Position numbers and translations under genes: made by a program. The notes below the pieces were generated by a model that had not been told where the DNA came from, did not search any database, and saw only the letters and a list, made by a program, of their open reading frames with translations. From contig CAVVAB010000012.1 in assembly GCA_963746155.1 (NCBI GenBank), positions 558,001 to 622,000 on the forward strand: DNA of 64,000 nucleotides, read 5' to 3'. Of this stretch, positions 1 through 8,934 are shown piece after piece. Numbering within the stretch: position 1 is the first letter of the stretch; every line of letters begins with the position of its first letter. This DNA is from AC-32 sp963746155 (GTDB lineage Bacteria; Actinomycetota; Thermoleophilia; Gaiellales; Gaiellaceae).

Positions 1-2
1 TC

Positions 3-647
3 GCGGTCAACGCATCGGCGTTCGGCGCCTTCCTGCACCAGGGCCAGATCTGCATGTCCGCGCGGCGGATCATCGTCGAGCGCTCGATCGCCGACGAGTT
101 CACCGAGCGGCTCGCGCAGAAGACGGCCGGGCTCAAGGCCGGCGACCCGAAGGAGCACGACACCATCATTGGCCCGCTGATCACCGAGCAGGCGCTCGAG
201 CTGGTCAAGAGCCGCGTCGACGACGCCGTCGCCAAGGGCGCGAAGGTGATCGCGGGCGGCGAGGCCGACGGGCCCTGCTACAAGGCGACGCTGCTCACGG
301 ACGTGCCCGAGGACTCCGAGTTCGCGCAGCTCGAGACCTTCGGCCCGGTCGCCGCGATCGAGGTGGTCGACTCGCCCGACGAGGCCGTCGACCGCGCGAA
401 CGCGACCACGTACGGCCTCGCGTCTGGCGTGATCACGAACGACGCCGACAAGGGCCTCGAGCTGGCGCAGCGGATCCAGGCGGGGATCGTCCACGTCAAC
501 GACCAGCCGGTCGGCGACGAGCCGCAGATGCCGTTCGGCGGCGTCAAGGACAGCGGCTGGGGACGCTTCGGCTCGACCGCCGCGGTCGCCGAGTTCACCG
601 ACACGCACTGGGTCACGGTCGGCCGCCCGCACCCGTTTCCGTTCTAG
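3..647 (+). CDS. Aldehyde dehydrogenase, C-terminal part (aromatic aldehyde type)
   Basis: NAD(P)-dependent aldehyde dehydrogenase superfamily; the gene begins upstream of the window, so only about the last 215 residues are visible. The reading frame is open from base 3 and opens with the catalytic loop GQICMSARR, whose Cys is the expected nucleophile. The C-terminal signature MPFGGVKDSGWGRFG is typical of vanillin, benzaldehyde and salicylaldehyde dehydrogenases. The stop lies 5 bases before pcaI, so it probably belongs to the same transcript and feeds an aromatic acid such as 4-hydroxybenzoate or vanillate into the protocatechuate genes that follow. The exact aldehyde is inferred from context only. 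Confidence 0.9.
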   Translation, partial: AVNASAFGAFLHQGQICMSARRIIVERSIADEFTERLAQKTAGLKAGDPKEHDTIIGPLITEQALELVKSRVDDAVAKGAKVIAGGEADGPCYKATLLTDVPEDSEFAQLETFGPVAAIEVVDSPDEAVDRANATTYGLASGVITNDADKGLELAQRIQAGIVHVNDQPVGDEPQMPFGGVKDSGWGRFGSTAAVAEFTDTHWVTVGRPHPFPF

Positions 648-652
648 GGGCG

Positions 653-1456
653 ATGGCGGAGCTCGTCCCGCTCGCGGATGCGGTCGCGGAGCTCGTTCGC
701 GACGGCGACACCGTCGCCGCCGAGGGCTTTACGCACCTGATCCCGTTCGCGGCCGGGCACGAGCTGATCCGCCAGGGCCGGCGCGACCTGACGCTGATCA
801 GGATGACGCCCGACGTCATCTACGACCAGCTGATCGGCATGGGCTGCGCGAAGAAGCTCGTCTTCTCGTGGGGAGGCAATCCCGGGGTCGGCTCTCTGCA
901 CCGGCTCCGGGACGCGGTCGAGCACGGCTGGCCGGTGCCGCTCGAGATCGAGGAGCACTCGCACGCGGGGATGGCGACCGCCTACGCGGCCGGGGCGGCG
1001 AACCTGCCCTTCGGCGTGCTGCGCGGCTACGGCCACGGTGACCTCGCCGCGCACACGCGGGTCGGGAAGGTCACGTGCCCGTTCACGGACGAGGAGCTCG
1101 CGGCGGTTCCCGCCCACCGGCCGGACGTCGGGATCGTCCACGCCCAGAGAGCCGACCGGAACGGGAACGTCCAGCTCTGGGGGATCCTCGGCGTCCAGAA
1201 GGAGACGGTCCTCGCATCGGCGCGCTCGATCGTGACCGTCGAGGAGATCGTTGACGAGCTCGAGCCCCGGCCCGGCGCGACCGTGATCCCCGGCTGGGTG
1301 GTCGGAGCGGTCTCGCTGGTCCCGCGCGGCGCGCATCCGTCCTACGCGGCCGACTACTACGACCGCGACAACGAGTTCTACGTCGCCTGGGATCCGATCA
1401 GCCGCGACCGCGACGATTTCGCGGCCTGGATGGAGAGGCACGTGCTGGCTGCGTGA
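653..1456 (+). CDS. pcaI: 3-oxoadipate CoA-transferase, alpha subunit
   Basis: Transfers CoA from succinyl-CoA to 3-oxoadipate, the penultimate step of the beta-ketoadipate pathway, together with the beta subunit encoded next. The 267-residue protein is a family I CoA-transferase alpha subunit, with the N-terminal glycine-rich region around GDTVAAEGFTH and the conserved segment HAQRADRNGNVQLWG. It is intact and overlaps pcaJ by 4 bases (GTGA), which indicates translational coupling. The class is also used for glutaconate, but the pca neighbourhood makes oxoadipate the likely substrate. Confidence 0.9.
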   Translation: MAELVPLADAVAELVRDGDTVAAEGFTHLIPFAAGHELIRQGRRDLTLIRMTPDVIYDQLIGMGCAKKLVFSWGGNPGVGSLHRLRDAVEHGWPVPLEIEEHSHAGMATAYAAGAANLPFGVLRGYGHGDLAAHTRVGKVTCPFTDEELAAVPAHRPDVGIVHAQRADRNGNVQLWGILGVQKETVLASARSIVTVEEIVDELEPRPGATVIPGWVVGAVSLVPRGAHPSYAADYYDRDNEFYVAWDPISRDRDDFAAWMERHVLAA

Positions 1457-2175
1457 CCACGTCGACGGTCACCTACACCGCCGACGAGATGATGGCCGTC
1501 GAGGCCGCGCGGCGACTGACGGACGGCGACGTCTGCTTCGTCGGCATCGGCCTGCCGAGCCTCGCCGCCAACCTCGCCCGCGCCACGCACGCGCCCGGCT
1601 GCGTCCTCATCTACGAGAGCGGGACGATCGGCGCGAAACCGGTCGAGCTGCCGCTGTCGATCGGCGACGGCGAGCTGGCCGAGACCGCGGACTCGGTCGT
1701 GTCGGTTCCGGAGATGTTCGCTTACTGGCTGCAGGGCGGCCACATGGACGTCGGCTTCCTCGGCGCCGCCCAGATCGACCGGTGGGGGAATCTGAACAGC
1801 ACCGTGATCGGCGACTACGACTCGCCGAAGGTGCGGCTTCCCGGCGGCGGCGGCGCCCCCGAGATCGCGACCTCCGCGCGGAAGGTGTTCGTGATGCTCA
1901 GGCAGACGCCGCGCGCGTTCGTCGAGAAGCTCGACTTCCTCACGAGCGTCGGCGACCGGGTCGAGCTGGTCGTGACGGATCTCGGCATCCTCGAGCCGGA
2001 CCCGGACACGCGGGAGCTGACGCTGACGCTGCTTCATCCGGGTATCGGCGTCGACCAGGCACACGAGGCGACCGGCTGGGAGCTCCGGGTCGCGGACGGG
2101 CTCGGCGAGACCAAGCCGCCGACCGAGGAGGAGCTCGTCACGCTTCGAGGGCTCAAGACGAAAGGACGTGACTAG
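1453..2175 (+). CDS. pcaJ: 3-oxoadipate CoA-transferase, beta subunit
   Basis: Beta subunit of the CoA-transferase, 240 residues, starting at a GTG inside the end of pcaI. The conserved block YESGTIGAKP holds the glutamate that forms the enzyme-CoA thioester in this family, and LGAAQIDRWGNLNST is the usual downstream motif. The frame is undisturbed. The stop (TAG) is followed immediately by the ATG of pcaH, with no gap. Confidence 0.9.
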   Translation: MTTSTVTYTADEMMAVEAARRLTDGDVCFVGIGLPSLAANLARATHAPGCVLIYESGTIGAKPVELPLSIGDGELAETADSVVSVPEMFAYWLQGGHMDVGFLGAAQIDRWGNLNSTVIGDYDSPKVRLPGGGGAPEIATSARKVFVMLRQTPRAFVEKLDFLTSVGDRVELVVTDLGILEPDPDTRELTLTLLHPGIGVDQAHEATGWELRVADGLGETKPPTEEELVTLRGLKTKGRD

Positions 2176-2910
2176 ATGTCCGAGTACGCCGAAGGTTCTC
2201 CGATCGTCCTCCCGGACGACCCGAGCTTCGGGCCGGAAGTGCAGATCGACTACCCGGGCTACCGCTCGACGCAGTGGCGCGCGCCGAAACGGAAGCTCGC
2301 GTCGCTCCCGGAGGAGCTCCACGACCTCGCCGGGCCGGTCTTCGGCGACGACCTGATCGAGGAGCACGATCACGACCTGACGCACGGGCATGCGGGCGAG
2401 CCGCTCGGGGAGCGGATCATCGTCTCGGGCACGCTCAAGGACGAGGACGGCCGCCCGCTGCCAGGCGCCCTGATCGAGGTGTGGCAGGCAAACGCGTGCG
2501 GGCGCTACCACCACATCGTCGACCAGCACCCCGCGCCGCTCGACCCGAACTTCTCCGGAGGCGGCCGGTGCCTGACCGACTCGGAGGGCCGCTACCGGTT
2601 CGTGACGATCAAGCCCGGCGCGTACCCGTGGGGGAACCACGAGAACGCGTGGCGCCCGGCCCACATCCACTTCTCGATCTTCGGCCGTGCGTTCGTGCAG
2701 CGGCTCGTGACGCAGATGTACTTCCCGGGCGATCCGCTGTTCGCGTACGACCCGATCTTCAACTCGGTGCGCGACCCGAAGTCGCGCGAGCTGCTCGTCG
2801 CACGCTTCGACATCGAGGCCACGCAGCCCGAGTGGGCGCTCGCGTACGACTGGGACATCGTCCTCGGCCGCGGCGGGAACGGCACGACGCCGATGGAGGA
2901 CGGACAGTGA
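2176..2910 (+). CDS. pcaH: Protocatechuate 3,4-dioxygenase beta chain
   Basis: Intradiol ring-cleaving dioxygenase that converts protocatechuate to 3-carboxy-cis,cis-muconate; the beta chain carries the non-haem Fe(III). The 244-residue protein shows the family blocks GALIEVWQANACGRY, GAYPWGNHENAWRPAHIHF and QMYFPGDPLF. The tyrosine in GAYPW and the two histidines of PAHIHF correspond to iron ligands of the family. It is intact, follows pcaJ directly and overlaps the probable GTG start of pcaG. Confidence 0.95.
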   Translation: MSEYAEGSPIVLPDDPSFGPEVQIDYPGYRSTQWRAPKRKLASLPEELHDLAGPVFGDDLIEEHDHDLTHGHAGEPLGERIIVSGTLKDEDGRPLPGALIEVWQANACGRYHHIVDQHPAPLDPNFSGGGRCLTDSEGRYRFVTIKPGAYPWGNHENAWRPAHIHFSIFGRAFVQRLVTQMYFPGDPLFAYDPIFNSVRDPKSRELLVARFDIEATQPEWALAYDWDIVLGRGGNGTTPMEDGQ

Positions 2911-3395
2911 CGCTTCCTCGAAGACGGCCTCCCAGACGGTCGGGCCCTACTACACGCTCGGTCTCTGCCGCCGGCCGGAGAACGAGCTCGCCGACCGGAA
3001 CGACGCGGGCGCGGTGCAGCTGATCGGGCAGCTGTACGACGGCCAGGGCGCGCCGATCAGTCGACGGCCTGATCGAGATCTGGGACGCGGCCGGGGAGCG
3101 CTGGGGCCGGAGCGGGACGGACTCCGACGGGCGCTTCTCGTTCGTCGTGACGAAGCCCGACGCGCTCGAGGGGCAGGCGCCGCGGCTCGACGTGTTCGTC
3201 TTCGCGCGAGGGCTGTTGCGGCACCAGCTGACGCGGGTGTACTTCCCGGACGAGGGGGCGAACGCGACCGACCCGGCACTTTCGTCGCTGGACGAGAGCG
3301 ACCGCGCGACGCTCGTCGCCGAGCAGGAGGACGGCGCGCTCCGCTGGGACATCCGCATGCAGGGCGAGCGAGAAACCGTCTTCTTCGAGCATTGA
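2907..3395 (+). CDS. pcaG: Protocatechuate 3,4-dioxygenase alpha chain (frameshifted)
   Basis: Partner chain of PcaH. The protein reads in two frames: an N-terminal stretch with TVGPYYTLGL, the hallmark start of alpha chains, then from about 3060 VDGLIEIWDAAGERW through to the stop at 3395. An extra A at about 3059 accounts for the second shift. A missing base near 2912 would join the GTG overlapping pcaH to the first stretch. With both repaired the chain is about 162 residues and complete, so I treat it as a real gene with sequence errors and not as decay. Confidence 0.8.
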
Positions 3396-4637
3396 CGATC
3401 TTCGCCGCGATCGCGGTTCCGGCCGAGCTGCAGAAGGCCACATCCGGTGAGGGCTGGCTCGCCGCGATGCTCGACGCGGAGGCGGCGCTCGCGCGGGCCG
3501 AGTCCGCGGCGGGGGTGATCCCGGCGGAGGCGGCGAACGCGATCGCGTCGAGCTGCCGCGACGGGTCGTTCGACCTCGCGGAGATCACGGAGCGCGGGCG
3601 CGCCACCGGCACTCCGGTCGGCCCGCTCGTGTCGGCGCTGCGCGAGGCGGTCGGCGGCGAGGCGGCGCAGTACGTCCACTTCGGCGCCACCAGCCAGGAC
3701 ATCCTCGACACGGCATCGATGCTCGTGGCGCGCCGGGCGCTCGAGCTGATCCTCGCGGAGGTCGATCGCGTCGCCGCCCGGTGCGCGGGTCTGGCGCGGG
3801 AGCACCGGAACACGACCATGGCTGCGCGAACGCTCTTGCAGCAGGCCGTTCCGATCACGTTCGGGCTGAAGTCGGCGGGCTGGCTGGTCGCCGTGGTGGA
3901 TGCGCGCAACGGCCTTCGAGGACATCGAGCCGGCCGCCAGCCTCGGCGGGGCGGCCGGGACGCTCGCGCCGCTCGGCGAGCGCGGGGCCGAGGTGGCCGG
4001 GCTCTTCGCGAAGGAGCTCGGGCTGGCGGAGCCGCCGCTGCCGTGGCACTCGAACCGCGTCCGCGTCGCGCAGATCGGCTCGGCGCTCGCGATCGCGGCC
4101 GGCGTGATGGCCAAGATCGGGCTCGACGTGGCGCTGCTCGCACAGACCGAGGTCGCAGAGGTCTCCGTCCCCGAAGGCGGCGGCTCGTCGACGATGCCGC
4201 AGAAGCGAAACCCGGTCGGCTCGGCGCTGGCGGTCGCTTGCGCGCGGCTCGTGAACGCCGATGCCTCCGTGCTCACCGGCGGGCTCGCGCAGGAGCACGA
4301 GCGGGCGCTCGGAGGCTGGCACGCCGAGTGGGACGCGCTCTCGCGTGCGCTCGCGCTGACCGGCGGCGCGGCTGCGGCCGTGGCCGACCTGCTCGAAGGA
4401 CTCGAGGTCGACGCGGAGCGGATGCGCGCGAACCTCGACGAGGCGGTGCTCTCCGAGCGGGCCGTCTTCGAGCTCGGGATCGAGCGCGAGGCGCTCGCGG
4501 GCAGGCCGCTGCGAGACGTCCTCGCCGAGCGCCTGAGCGAGGACGAGGTCGAGGCCGCGCTCGATCCGTCCGGCTACCTCGGCTCGGCCGGCGCGTTCGT
4601 CGACCGCGCGCTGGCCTACGCGGAGGAGAACGCGTGA
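3392..4637 (+). CDS. pcaB: 3-carboxy-cis,cis-muconate cycloisomerase (frameshifted)
   Basis: Converts 3-carboxymuconate to 4-carboxymuconolactone; member of the fumarase/aspartase superfamily. The N-terminal half holds YVHFGATSQDILDT, and the C-terminal half the superfamily signature GSSTMPQKRNP. The halves lie in different frames and join at about 3905, where dropping one A restores DARTAFEDIEP. The start is probably the TTG overlapping the pcaG stop. Repaired length is about 415 residues. The end overlaps the pcaD GTG. Confidence 0.85.
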
Positions 4638-5378
4638 AGCTCGCCCACCGCCTCGACGGCCCGGAGGACGCGCCGCTGCTCGTGCTCTCGAACTCGCTCG
4701 GGACGACGACGCGCCTCTGGGAGCCGCAGCTCGACGCGTTCAGCGCACGCTTCCGCGTGCTCCGCCACGACCATCCGGGCCACGGCGACTCGCCGGTGCC
4801 CGAGGGCCCGTTCTCCGTCGAGGAGATCGCAAGCGCGGTGCTCGACCTCGTGGACGGCGAGCGCTTCTCGTTCTGCGGCCTCTCGCTGGGCGGGATGGTC
4901 GGGATGTGCCTCGCCGCGAGCGCGCCGGAGCGGATCGAGACGCTGACGCTCTGCTGCACCGGGCGCGAAGCTGGGCACGAGCGAGGACTGGGCCGAGCGC
5001 GCCGCGACCGTGCGCGCCGGAGGGACCGGCGTCCTCGTCGACCGCCTGCGCGAGCGCTGGTTCACGCCGAGCTTCCGAGACACCGCGGCTGCGCAGAGCT
5101 ACCTGGACGACCTGCTCACGATCGAGCCGGAGGGCTACGCCCGCTGCTGCGAGGCGATCGGCGCCTTCGACTTCCGCGAGCGCCTGGACGAGATCGAGGC
5201 GCCCACGCTCGTGATCGTCGGCGAGGATGACCCGGTGACGCCGCCCGACGTGGTCGAGACGCTGAGCGAGGGCATCCCGAGAGCCGAGACAGTCGTCGTT
5301 CCGCATGCGGCCCACCTGGCGAACGTGGAGCAACCCGAAGCGGTGACGGCCGCGGTCCTCCAGGAGGTCAGATCGTGA
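4634..5378 (+). CDS. pcaD: 3-oxoadipate enol-lactonase (frameshifted)
   Basis: Alpha/beta hydrolase that opens 3-oxoadipate enol-lactone. The GTG start overlaps the pcaB stop. The nucleophile elbow is GLSLGGMVG and the catalytic His region is PHAAHLANVEQPEAV near the C-terminus; the Asp lies in VGEDDPVTPP. One extra base at about 4970 splits the gene; removing it gives a continuous protein of about 247 residues. It ends in a GTGA overlap with pcaC. Confidence 0.85.
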
Positions 5379-5755
5379 GCGACGAAACCTACGAGCGCGG
5401 CATGAAGATCCGGCGCGAGGTGCTCGGCGACGAGCACGTCGACCGCGCGGTCGAGCGGACGACCGACCTGACGCGCGACTTCCAGGACTTCATCACGCGC
5501 TACGCCTGGGGCGAGATCTGGGCGCGCGAGGGCCTCGACCGCAAGACGCGCAGCTGCATCACGCTGACCGCGCTCGTGGCGCTCGGCCGCTTCGACGAGC
5601 TCGGCATGCACATCCGCGCGGCGCGGAGGAACGGCCTCACGCTCGACGAGATCAAGGAGGTCCTCCTCCAGACGGCCGTCTACTGCGGCGTCCCTGCGGC
5701 CAACAGCGCGTTCGCGGTCTTCCAGGAGGTCGCGGGCTCCGGCGACGGGGAGTGA
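5375..5755 (+). CDS. pcaC: 4-carboxymuconolactone decarboxylase
   Basis: Decarboxylates 4-carboxymuconolactone to the enol-lactone used by PcaD. The 126-residue single-domain protein is of the CMD/AhpD family, with the conserved stretch LDRKTRSCITLTALVALGR and the C-terminal block LLQTAVYCGVPAANSAF. It is intact and stands alone; some actinomycetes instead fuse it to PcaD (PcaL). It has a GTG start and GTGA overlaps on both sides. Confidence 0.95.
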   Translation: MSDETYERGMKIRREVLGDEHVDRAVERTTDLTRDFQDFITRYAWGEIWAREGLDRKTRSCITLTALVALGRFDELGMHIRAARRNGLTLDEIKEVLLQTAVYCGVPAANSAFAVFQEVAGSGDGE

Positions 5756-6933
5756 AGACGCTCCGCACGCAGGTCGGCATCGTCGGCGCCGGGCCGGCCG
5801 GGCTGACGCTCGCGCGACTGCTCGAGCGGGCCGGGATCGAGTCGGTCGTGCTCGAGAACCGCAGCCGCGACTACGTCGAGCACCGCGTCCGCGCGGGCGT
5901 GCTCGAGCAGCGAACGGTCGAGCTCCTCACCGAGGCGGGAGTCGGCGGCCGCCTCCACGAGGAGGGGATCGTCCACCACGGGATCGAGCTCCAGTTCGAC
6001 GGCGAGCGGCACCGGATCCCGCTCAGCGAGCTCGCCGACGGCCGGACGATCGTCATCTACGGCCAGACCGAGGTCGTCAAGGACCTGATCGCCGCGCGGA
6101 TCGAGAGCGAGCTGCCGCTGCTCTTCGAGGTCGACGACGTCAGCGTCCACGAGCTCGACACCGAGCAACCGCGGATCCGCTTCTCCCACGACGGCGAGCG
6201 GCTCGAGCTCGAGTGCGACGTGATCGCCGGCTGCGACGGCTACCACGGCGTGTGCCGCGCAAGCATCCCGGAGGGCGTGCTCGACTCGTTCGCGCGCGAC
6301 TATCCGTTCGGCTGGCTCGGCATCCTCGCCGAGGTCGCGCCGTCGAGCGACGAGCTCGTCTACGCGCACAACGAGAGCGGCTTCGCGCTGCTGAGCCTGC
6401 GCTCGCCGAGCCTCAGCCGCCTCTACATCCAGTGCGAGCCCGACGAGGACATCGACAGGTGGTCGGACGAGCAGATCTGGGCCGAGCTGCAGAAGCGCCT
6501 CGGCATCGAGGGCTGGACGCTCGAGGAAGGCCCGATCCTCGAAAAGGGCGTCACCGGCATGCGCAGCTTCGTCGTGGAGCCGATGCAGTACGGGCGCCTC
6601 TTCCTGGCCGGGGACGCGGCGCACATCGTCCCGCCGACCGGCGCCAAAGGGCTCAACCTCGCGATCGCCGACATCCGCGTCCTCGCCGAGGCGCTCGTCC
6701 ACTGGTACGAGACCGGCAGCGCGAGCCTGCTCGAGCTCTACTCGGACACGTGCCTGCGCCGCGTCTGGCGCGCCGAGCACTTCTCGTGGTGGATGACGTC
6801 GATGCTGCACCGCATCCCTGGCGGGGATGCGTTCGACCTCAAGCTCCAGCTCTCGCAGCTGCGCTACGTCGCGACGTCGCGCGACGCAGCCGCGAGCCTG
6901 GCGGAGAACTACGTCGGCCTGGAGCTGGACTAG
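5752..6933 (+). CDS. pobA: 4-hydroxybenzoate 3-monooxygenase
   Basis: FAD-dependent hydroxylase that makes protocatechuate from 4-hydroxybenzoate, the feeder reaction for the pca genes upstream. At 393 residues it matches the PobA family. It has the dinucleotide fold GIVGAGPAGLTLARLL at the N-terminus, the DG-type motif around CDVIAGCDGYHGVCR, and the FAD ribityl motif GDAAHIVPPTGAKGLNLA. The frame is intact, with a GTG start overlapping the pcaC stop. It is the last gene of the coupled run. Confidence 0.95.
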   Translation: MKTLRTQVGIVGAGPAGLTLARLLERAGIESVVLENRSRDYVEHRVRAGVLEQRTVELLTEAGVGGRLHEEGIVHHGIELQFDGERHRIPLSELADGRTIVIYGQTEVVKDLIAARIESELPLLFEVDDVSVHELDTEQPRIRFSHDGERLELECDVIAGCDGYHGVCRASIPEGVLDSFARDYPFGWLGILAEVAPSSDELVYAHNESGFALLSLRSPSLSRLYIQCEPDEDIDRWSDEQIWAELQKRLGIEGWTLEEGPILEKGVTGMRSFVVEPMQYGRLFLAGDAAHIVPPTGAKGLNLAIADIRVLAEALVHWYETGSASLLELYSDTCLRRVWRAEHFSWWMTSMLHRIPGGDAFDLKLQLSQLRYVATSRDAAASLAENYVGLELD

Positions 6934-6936
6934 GTC

Positions 6937-7410
6937 ATGGCCGGCGAGGACGAGCGTCATCTGCTTGCGGCCATCGAGCTGGCTCGCCGGGCCCGCGAGA
7001 ACGGCAACCACCCGTTCGGCGCGCTGCTGGTCGACGGCGACGACAACGTCGTGCTCGAGGCAGAGAACACCGTCGTGACGGGAAGAGATCCCACCGCCCA
7101 TGCCGAGCTGAACGTGATCCGGGCGGCGGGAGAACGATTCGACCCCGACTTCCTGGGGCGCTGCACGCTGTACGCGAGCACGGAGCCGTGCGCGATGTGC
7201 GCGGCTGCGCTCTACTGGGGAGGCGTGCGCCGCGTCGCATTCGCCCTGAGCTCGGAGGGGTTTCGCCGCATCACCGGGAGCGATCCCGAGAGCCCGCATC
7301 TCGCGATCTCGTGCCGCGAGGTCTTCGCCCAGGCGAACCACGAGGTCGAGGTCAGCGGCCCCCAGCTCGAGGAGCAGGCCGGGGCGGTGCACGAAGGCTT
7401 CTGGGATTGA
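6937..7410 (+). CDS. Nucleoside/guanine deaminase family protein
   Basis: Zinc-dependent cytidine-deaminase-fold enzyme of 157 residues. The zinc site is visible as HAELNVI (His and catalytic Glu) and TEPCAMCAAAL (two Cys). The architecture and the C-terminus (EEQAGAVHEGFWD) resemble guanine deaminases of the GuaD type more than tRNA adenosine deaminases, but the substrate cannot be fixed from sequence. It starts 3 bases after pobA, so it may be cotranscribed although its role is unrelated. Confidence 0.8.
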   Translation: MAGEDERHLLAAIELARRARENGNHPFGALLVDGDDNVVLEAENTVVTGRDPTAHAELNVIRAAGERFDPDFLGRCTLYASTEPCAMCAAALYWGGVRRVAFALSSEGFRRITGSDPESPHLAISCREVFAQANHEVEVSGPQLEEQAGAVHEGFWD

Positions 7411-7425
7411 GCTAGTTGCGACCGC

Positions 7426-7911
7426 CTAGCCGCCGCCTCCGATCGGAGGGGAAGCCTTGAAGGTCGCCTCAAGGCCGCGGACGAAGGCGGCCTTCTCGCC
7501 CTTCGAGAGCTTCGCGCCGGGGTGGTTCGGCATCCACGCGTAGTAGGCCGGTGGCATCGAGCCGCCTTGCACCGCCTCGACGATGTCTCCGATGCCCGTG
7601 TCCTGGGACCGGTTCCACTCGGAGAAGTTGAGCGACGAGCGGCCGCTCTTGACGTCGCTCTCGGTGAGCCACGAGACCGGGGCGATGTTTGTGTACCAGG
7701 GCCACTTCGTCTGGTTGCTATGACAGTCGAAGCACGCGTCGACCGCGAAGGCCCGCGTCTGCGGCGAGTCCCACGCGGGCTCCTTGAGCACTGGCGGGTT
7801 CGTGTGGTTGCGCCCGTAGGGAATCGCCTGGATGAGCACGAACAGCGCAACGAATCCGCCGAGGCCGTACAGAAGCCATCGCCTCCAGGAACGCCGCCGG
7901 CTCCACTGCAT
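7426..7911 (-). CDS. Membrane-anchored haem-binding domain protein (monohaem c-type)
   Basis: About 161 residues from the ATG at 7911; the frame is open further upstream. The N-terminus is basic (WSRRRSWRRW) and followed by one membrane segment (LLYGLGGFVALFVLIQAIPY). The exported part contains one CxxCH site, ACFDCHSNQTKWPWY, with the W-P-W-Y and SEWNRSQ context of the haem-binding-domain family, and ends in a glycine-rich tail. It probably acts in extracytoplasmic electron transfer. No partner is adjacent; it converges on the deaminase gene. Confidence 0.8.
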   Translation of the reverse strand: MQWSRRRSWRRWLLYGLGGFVALFVLIQAIPYGRNHTNPPVLKEPAWDSPQTRAFAVDACFDCHSNQTKWPWYTNIAPVSWLTESDVKSGRSSLNFSEWNRSQDTGIGDIVEAVQGGSMPPAYYAWMPNHPGAKLSKGEKAAFVRGLEATFKASPPIGGGG

Positions 7912-7988
7912 GTCCACGAGGTTGAAGGCGCGGGCACCCGTGTGCATCCGCGACAGGCCTGACCGCAGTTCGGTGAACTACGGAGCCG

Positions 7989-8908
7989 CTAGCGGCGCGT
8001 GAGGCTCTGGAGGACGAAGAGGAGGTTCGCGGGACGCTCGGCGAGACGGCGCATCAGGTACGGGTACCAGGCCGGGCCATAGGGCGTGGCGACCAGGACG
8101 TCGTAGCCGCGCGCGACCAGGTCGAGCTGGAGCTGCGTCCGGACGCCGTAGAGCATCTGGAACTCGAAGCGCTCTCGCGGGATGCTCTCGCGCTCGGCGA
8201 AGCGGATCGTGTGCTCGATCAGCTTCTCGTCGTGCGTCGCAACGGCGAGGTGCGCGGCTCGCCGAAGGCCCTCCTCGAGCAGGCGGACGTAGGCGGCGTC
8301 GACGTCCTCCTTCTCCGGATACGCGATCTCGGGCGGCTCGAGGTAGGCGCCCTTGACGAGGCGGATGTTCGGCTCAAGGGGCAGCAGCTCCTCGAGGTCA
8401 TGAGGGGTGCGGTAGAGGTACGACTGGAGGACGCAGCCGACGTTGTCGCGGGTCTCGCGCAGGCGGCGGTAGATGCGCAAGGTCGGCTCGAGGACGTCCG
8501 AGCGCTCCATGTCGATGCGGACGAAGTTGCCGTGGCCGGCCGCGTGGTCGACCACCCGCGCGACGTTCTCGAACGCGACGTCCTCGCCGAGGCCGAGCCC
8601 GAGGTGCGTCAGCTTCAGCGCCACGTTCGCGCGCAGTCCCTCGTCGGCGATCCGGTCGAAGACCTCCTCGTAGGCGGTTACGACCGCGGCGGCGCCCCGG
8701 ACGCGTCGGTCGTGTCCTCGCCGAGCAGGGTCGTGTTCGCCCGGAGACCCTGGTCGTTCAGCCGCCGTAGCACCACGACGCACTCGTCCAACGTCTCTCC
8801 CGCGACGAACCGCGCGGCGCCGAGCCGCATCCCGTGCTTCTCGACGAAGGAGGTGACGACGCCGTTCGTCGCGCCGGCGAGGATCGCGCGCTTGAGTAGC
8901 CCGGACAC
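7989..8908 (-). CDS. Proline dehydrogenase (frameshifted)
   Basis: Monofunctional FAD-dependent proline dehydrogenase, which oxidises proline to pyrroline-5-carboxylate. The N-terminus (MSGLLKRAILAGATNG) and the barrel body lie in two frames that join near 8695; together they give about 305 residues, the usual size. The body has FVRIDMERSD, IRLVKGAYLEPP and the C-terminal PYGPAWYPYLMRRLAERP, all typical of the PutA/PRODH barrel. The gene is divergent from the aminotransferase across about 25 bases, so they share a very short promoter region. A P5C dehydrogenase is not visible in the window. Confidence 0.88.
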
Positions 8909-8934
8909 GGCCGCATCTTCTACTGTTCGGGGTG

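Noticed and set aside
1378..4276. Long open frames (430 and 505 codons) on the minus strand opposite the pca genes
   Set aside because: They are Arg/Ala/Pro-rich, lack any domain, and mirror the third-position GC bias of the plus-strand pca genes, which carry clear family motifs.
3014..5230. Apparent 738-residue single protein across pcaG, pcaB and pcaD
   Set aside because: It is an artefact of frameshifts that put parts of three genes in one open frame; the middle is an arginine-rich out-of-frame stretch.
5680..7392. 570-codon open frame on the minus strand opposite pobA
   Set aside because: It has a low-complexity Glu/Arg/Val composition typical of an antisense shadow of a GC-rich gene; pobA motifs are decisive.
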